The notes under the pieces were generated by a model. The model ran no database searches, was not told the DNA's origin, and worked only from the letters and a program-made list of their open reading frames with translations. Made by a program: the position numbers and the translations under genes. A stretch of DNA of 64,000 nucleotides from Dermatemys mawii (Eukaryota > Chordata > Testudines > Dermatemydidae), in the NCBI GenBank assembly GCA_007922305.1, contig ML677374.1:10357369-10421368 (forward strand), written 5' to 3'. This document shows positions 59,406 to 64,000 of the stretch, one piece after another. Position 1 is the stretch's first letter, and each line of letters starts with the position of its first letter.

Positions 59406-59774
59406 TGACCTCTGCAGGTTCCATTTCCAGAGCAGGTGTGTAAATATGTAGTGTGCCTGTAAAAACTTGCACTGTAAATGTAAGAGTAAAAGCTGGGGCG
59501 CTCTCAGGGAGGTAACAACTGAAGTTCCACCTGATACTTCTCTTTCCGTTACTGCAGGAAGACATGGTAAATCCTCTATTTCAATTTCTCTCTGAGTTCT
59601 TGCTTTCAAACTCCTGCTCTCATTGCAGCACAAAGTCAATGATACTTAGGTACCTTTCCAGACTTTAACCTATGTGAACTTCAGTACTGAATTGAAATGC
59701 CAGAAATAGCAAAGTTCTGCCAGTGACCACTTGCCTCAAGGGTAGGCTTGGTTGGTGGTTAAAGCATGGGACTG

Positions 59775-59905
59775 AATGCCAGGATGTCTGAGTTTAGTTC
59801 CTGGTTCTGCTGTAGGCTTGCCATGTGACCTGGGACAGGTCATGGTATTAGACTGTGCCTTTGTCTCCCCCTCTGTCAGATAGAGAAAGGATCTTGTCAA
59901 CCTGG
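59775..59905 (+). repeat. MIR-like SINE fragment
   Basis: tcctggttctgctgtaggct, catgtgacctgggacagg and gtctccccctctgtcagat in MIR sense order. Confidence 0.6.
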
Positions 59906-60542
59906 GGTGGTAATACTAGTTCATTAATATTATTAAAGGTCAATGAGATCCCCAGATGGTGATACAGAAGCATAAATTATTACTACTAATAGGTTTTTCC
60001 CCCCTCTGAGCAGTACCACTCTAAAAATTGCCACAATTTCTGATTCAATGAGCCATTTCAAAAGGATCCCTACTTTGAAATGAACTACTAGTGATCTTAG
60101 TCAAGTGTAAAGTCTGCACGTTTTATCCTTTGTAGTTTCAGTATTAGAAGCAGTAGGACTAAAAATGTGTCAGATCTCCTCCTATATTGCATTTGACACA
60201 GCATCCAATAGGCTGTGTTCTTAAATATGATCCATTTCATCATTCATTCATGCCATGTAACAATTTTGTTTTAAACTTTAATATGAAAAACAAAATTCTC
60301 TCTTGCCATCCTGCCTGTGGAGAGTGCCACAGATAATTGTGGCTGGTTAGTAAGTCACAACTTTTAAAAATTGAACACGAAGATAAACCCTGCATTAGAG
60401 TGTGCTCATGTGTTGTTGTTTTTTTACTCTGTGACTGAAGGGAACTACTGCCATTATTTCAGATGAGCCATTTTGGCAAGTCAGGCTGCCTGCAAGCAGC
60501 AGCCTGGCTCTAGCCATGCCATGACATCTGCATGGGCATGAG

Positions 60543-61295
60543 CAGGGCCGGTGCAAGGACATTTTGCACCCTAAGTGAAACTTCCACCTTGCATTCCCCC
60601 TCTCTTTCCCCTCCCCCCGTAGCATTGCTTATTATAAACTTTCAAAATACTTTCAGAAAACACCCTTTTTAGTCACATATACTTCCTTCCTTCATTCTTT
60701 CATATCAAAATCTACTATGTTGTATTCCAGCTTTAGAATATCCAATTATTGCTATTTATAAAATTAGAATGGCGGCTGCTCCGTCATACAATAACTGACA
60801 ATATCCATATGACAAATTTCAACAACCTACACATGCATATTCGTACATAAACAAATACACTCAAATACTTAACATACACACACACGATGGACACAAAGTA
60901 TTAGCGAAATGATGCAGCAGCACTTGCCGGAGTCTTAGATCTGAAACAACAAAAATAATTAGCCTCAGGCGACAACCTCTGAAAACTAGTCAACTTAGCA
61001 TTATAAACAGCCTGTCAGAATGAGTAAAGGCTGCGTGCAATGAGAAAAATGACATCATTGCCACTTTATACTGTAGTGAAGCAGTACCCTTGTGCCCGCA
61101 ATGCAGAGCTGGCGGAGGCTATAGCTGTAATGTACAAGAAAACGACAAGTTAAAATGCACGTTCGACTATGTTTCTCTTTTCTTCAATCGTTTCCAGCAA
61201 TAGTGTAAAAAAAATGGGGGCATTGCTTTTTGGCACCGCGAAATCTTGGCGCCCTAGGCAGCCACCTAGTTCATCTAGTAGTTACATCAGCCCTA
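60543..61295. mobile_element. Non-autonomous hAT-type element (753 bp)
   Basis: A perfect 8-bp duplication ggcatgag (60,535-60,542; 61,296-61,303). The ends cagggccggtg and catcagcccta are imperfect inverted repeats, and a subterminal gcaccctaag/ccctaggca pair adds to them. The AT-rich interior has no ORF above 60 codons, so it is a deletion derivative. Confidence 0.88.
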
Positions 61296-61898
61296 GGCAT
61301 GAGGGTCTGCCCTCATAGGTCTCATTGCAGAATCAGGGCCTCTGAACTCAAGATACAGCAATGAAATCCCCTGATTTGTATATGAATCATTAGTCTTCAG
61401 GTGCACTGAACAAATAACTTTTGTCCCTCATAAAATAAATACAGGCTCTCTCTCTCTCTAACCACATAGTTGTCCAAAATTTTCTGCCTGCCTTCTATTA
61501 TAGATTAATCCTGCAATGTATTTACCAAGAGTATGCAGGCATTTCTGAATTAATCTTCATATGACAAGATGACTTCCAGTTTTTGCGCAGAGAGAGTTGA
61601 GATGGGCCTGGTGGAAGGGGTGGAATAGGGGCAGGATTGGAGACAGTGAGCGGGGGCTGTCAGTGATGCAGCCCTCAGGCCAATGCACTAGTCCTCATGT
61701 GGCCCTCATGGTCATCTGAGTTTGAGACCCCAGTGTAGATAACAGTGTACATCTGTAATAGAACAAGGTCTTCAAGGAAAGTGTTTGAATTTTAAATATT
61801 CTAGTTTTTTGTCTGTTTAATCTGCAATCAATGACAGTGTGTTTTCTATAAGTGCTGGTTAGAGGCTCACAATCTTGTTGTTGTTGTAAATTAATCAG

Positions 61899-61911
61899 GC
61901 ACACACACACG
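61899..61911. repeat. Short (CA)n microsatellite
   Basis: Six CA units; a (TTG)4 run lies about 20 nt upstream. Confidence 0.8.
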
Positions 61912-64000
61912 CATATTAATGTTACCATTGTTGAAGAAACAATTCCAGTATTTAATAAATTCTCCTACTAACACAAAATAAATCCCACTTCAGATCTACG
62001 ACATATGAGCCAAGCTCAATTTCTTGCCTAGCTGGCTGCTACTACGATTAAATCAATGCACTCTTATTTACTAAAATGAGGGGGAAGAAATTATTTAACA
62101 TATGTTAATGTTTGAGGCTTAGTCAGTTTCAGCCAGTCTCGAGAAAATGAGATTAATCATCTTAGTTAGAGAGAGCTGATTTCAGAATGAAATTGGAACT
62201 TAGCTGTGCAACATCATTCCTTTGCTTTGAAGGCGGGGGGAGAGGTACTTATTTTTTGCAGCCTTCCGTCCCCCACCTATTGCCGAGTAGGGGCAAAGGG
62301 AAAGTGCGGCACTCCCAAAGGGACACATGCTGCTGATAAACTATGATTATCCTGATATTAGTGTGAGGCAAAAAAAAGTTTGTTTCCTCCAAGCCCTACA
62401 TACTAGCAAATGCTTCCCCCTTCTGTAGCCTATTTAAATGCCTTGGTCAGAGATGTAAAACCTGAATCTTCCTCAGCAGAGCTGATGATGAGCATCTAAG
62501 CCTTGGCCACTAGGTATGGGTACTGAAATCCGTGATAGCGCTGTCCTCTTCTCCACTCATGCCCAGAGGCTGAGATCATTGCTTCTGTAATTTGCCCAGG
62601 ATCTGATGACCAGGTACTCTCTATTTAGGTAGTACATCAGTGCCAAATGGGTGGTGGGGGGAACCACCAACAAAGCTACCTGCCCTGAAAACCTAACAGG
62701 AATCGTTATCTGGGCTCAAACGACAGTGTCATGAGCAGCTTCCAAGAGAGCCAAGGTAATGCATTAGCAATATGGTAAAATCAGTAATATCTCTATTCTC
62801 CTTCCCTGTCATCAGTTTATGTGTTTTTGTCTTTTTCAATTTTCCACTTATAAAAGAATTTTAAGCCCACTCTGAGAGCTTGGGGCAAACCCTGCTCTCA
62901 GTTACACCCATGCAACCCCTCTCACATCAGTGAATTGGGCACAATTATAACTGAGAGTAAAATTTGACTCAATAGGTACATGAAGGAACATTATAAAGAG
63001 AGAATAAGCTTCAGATGGAGGGGTACGGTCAGTGAAATAGTGTTTCGCCACAAGGTGGTGCAGCGATCAAGTTACGAGGATTTGTTGTTAACCTCAAGAA
63101 GAAATATGGATTTGTAACCTTTAAAGATAGTAAAAGTGCTGGTTTGGGAAACAATTGTTCTGTTCCTGGCTATTAAATCAGATATGTGACTTAGATTAAC
63201 AATAAACAAACCCTCATACAATGAAATGTAACTCTTTGATTTATTGTAGCTGTATTGTATATTATAATTGGATGTAGTATTGTAGAGGCTAGTTTTAGGC
63301 CTTTCATTTCCATTGAAAGCAATAGAAGAGAATGAGATTGCCAAAGATGGCTAAAGATTTTGTTTTATTTTCTTCCAGTCCTTAAAAACAAAAAACAAGG
63401 AAGCAACCTGCCCTCTATTCCTCCTCACCCCAAACACACCATTTCAGTGCTGTCCAACAGGGAGCTAAGTGGAGTGTATATAGTCTACATGGCAAGGGCT
63501 AACCGCTCAAATACTGATCCTCTGGGAGTCTGTTAGAAACTAGGGATGTAAAATGTTTACCGGTAAGACTGATGCTTATTGGTTAACTGATTATGTATTC
63601 AGTTAACGTTTAAATGCCTAATGTGCGGGGGTGGCAGCCGGGACCCCAACACAGACTACATAGAATACCAAAACAACTGGCTTTATCAACTGGACTTGTA
63701 ATCTTGCTAAACGACAACAATCACTTTTGTTCGACAAGACCTCTTTGAGAGATATTTGGCATGAGAAATGCTATACAAATGAATATTGTATTTGCATTAT
63801 CTGGGAGGTTTTCAGTGTCAGAAAAACCAGCTCTTGCTGGATTGTTTCTTCATAATAAATAACGTCACTTATGCAAACAGTCTCCTCGCAACTAAACTAC
63901 GTGATTTATTAGCTGGAAAGAGTTCAATTTTAAAAGTGAGGGTGACATTTAAAGGAGCACATTTTATACCTCTGAAATAAATAGCAGAGGAAACACAAGC

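Larger units (their letters stand above)
56742..64000. other. Distal region with repeats only
   Basis: No exon recognised. 56,742-58,990 and 61,310-63,540 show nothing I can name beyond simple A/T-rich sequence. Near 63,545-63,610 the words gggatgtaaaatgtttaccg and ggttaactga resemble a known turtle repeat style ('aaccggttaac') but are too short to delimit. Confidence 0.5.

Noticed and set aside
1..64000. CRISPR arrays, operons or prokaryotic insertion sequences
   Set aside because: No regularly spaced repeats or bacterial-style gene packing; intron-split genes and vertebrate repeats exclude a prokaryotic source.

Overview
This window is vertebrate nuclear DNA. The only genes I can identify are intron-split. 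The repeats (CR1 LINE 3' ends, tRNA-headed SINEs with CR1 tails, hAT-type MITEs, and the palindromic 'gtggcaccttagagactaac' family) are typical of turtles and, less so, crocodilians. A turtle is the most likely source; that is an inference from repeat style, not a database match.

Layout. (1) About 1-19,300: no exon recognised. It holds MIR-like and L2-like SINE/LINE tails, CR1 3' ends, small hAT MITEs and copies of a ~120 bp MITE flanked by 10-bp direct repeats. (2) 19,320-43,770, + strand: a complete NCBP3 gene (nuclear cap-binding protein subunit 3, ELG/C17orf85 family). A CpG-island promoter leads into 13 coding exons that join in frame to 606 residues, followed by a ~1.8 kb 3' UTR. Introns 2, 6 and 12 carry datable insertions with clear target-site duplications. 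(3) 43,770-48,460: intergenic, dominated by nested DNA transposons. (4) 48,460-52,380, + strand: a CpG island and a small multi-exon transcript with very short exons and no conserved ORF. It carries three box C/D snoRNAs: SNORD65-like, SNORD49-like, then a second SNORD65-like. Both SNORD65 copies end 72-76 nt before a good 3' splice site. In human, SNORD49A/B and SNORD65 sit in the non-coding host gene SNHG29 (LRRC75A-AS1), so I read this as its counterpart. (5) 52,380-64,000: one possible exon (56,641-56,741), two adjacent SINEs, a 753 bp hAT element with perfect 8-bp duplications, and otherwise repeat remnants and unassigned DNA.

Functionally, NCBP3 works with the cap-binding/ARS2 system in mRNA export, and the downstream host gene supplies guides for rRNA 2'-O-methylation. 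Both are housekeeping RNA-metabolism loci. In human they lie on the same chromosome arm (17p) but far apart; here they are direct neighbours. The most notable points are the duplicated SNORD65 and this adjacency, and a set of transposon insertions whose exact boundaries can be read from duplications in the sequence.
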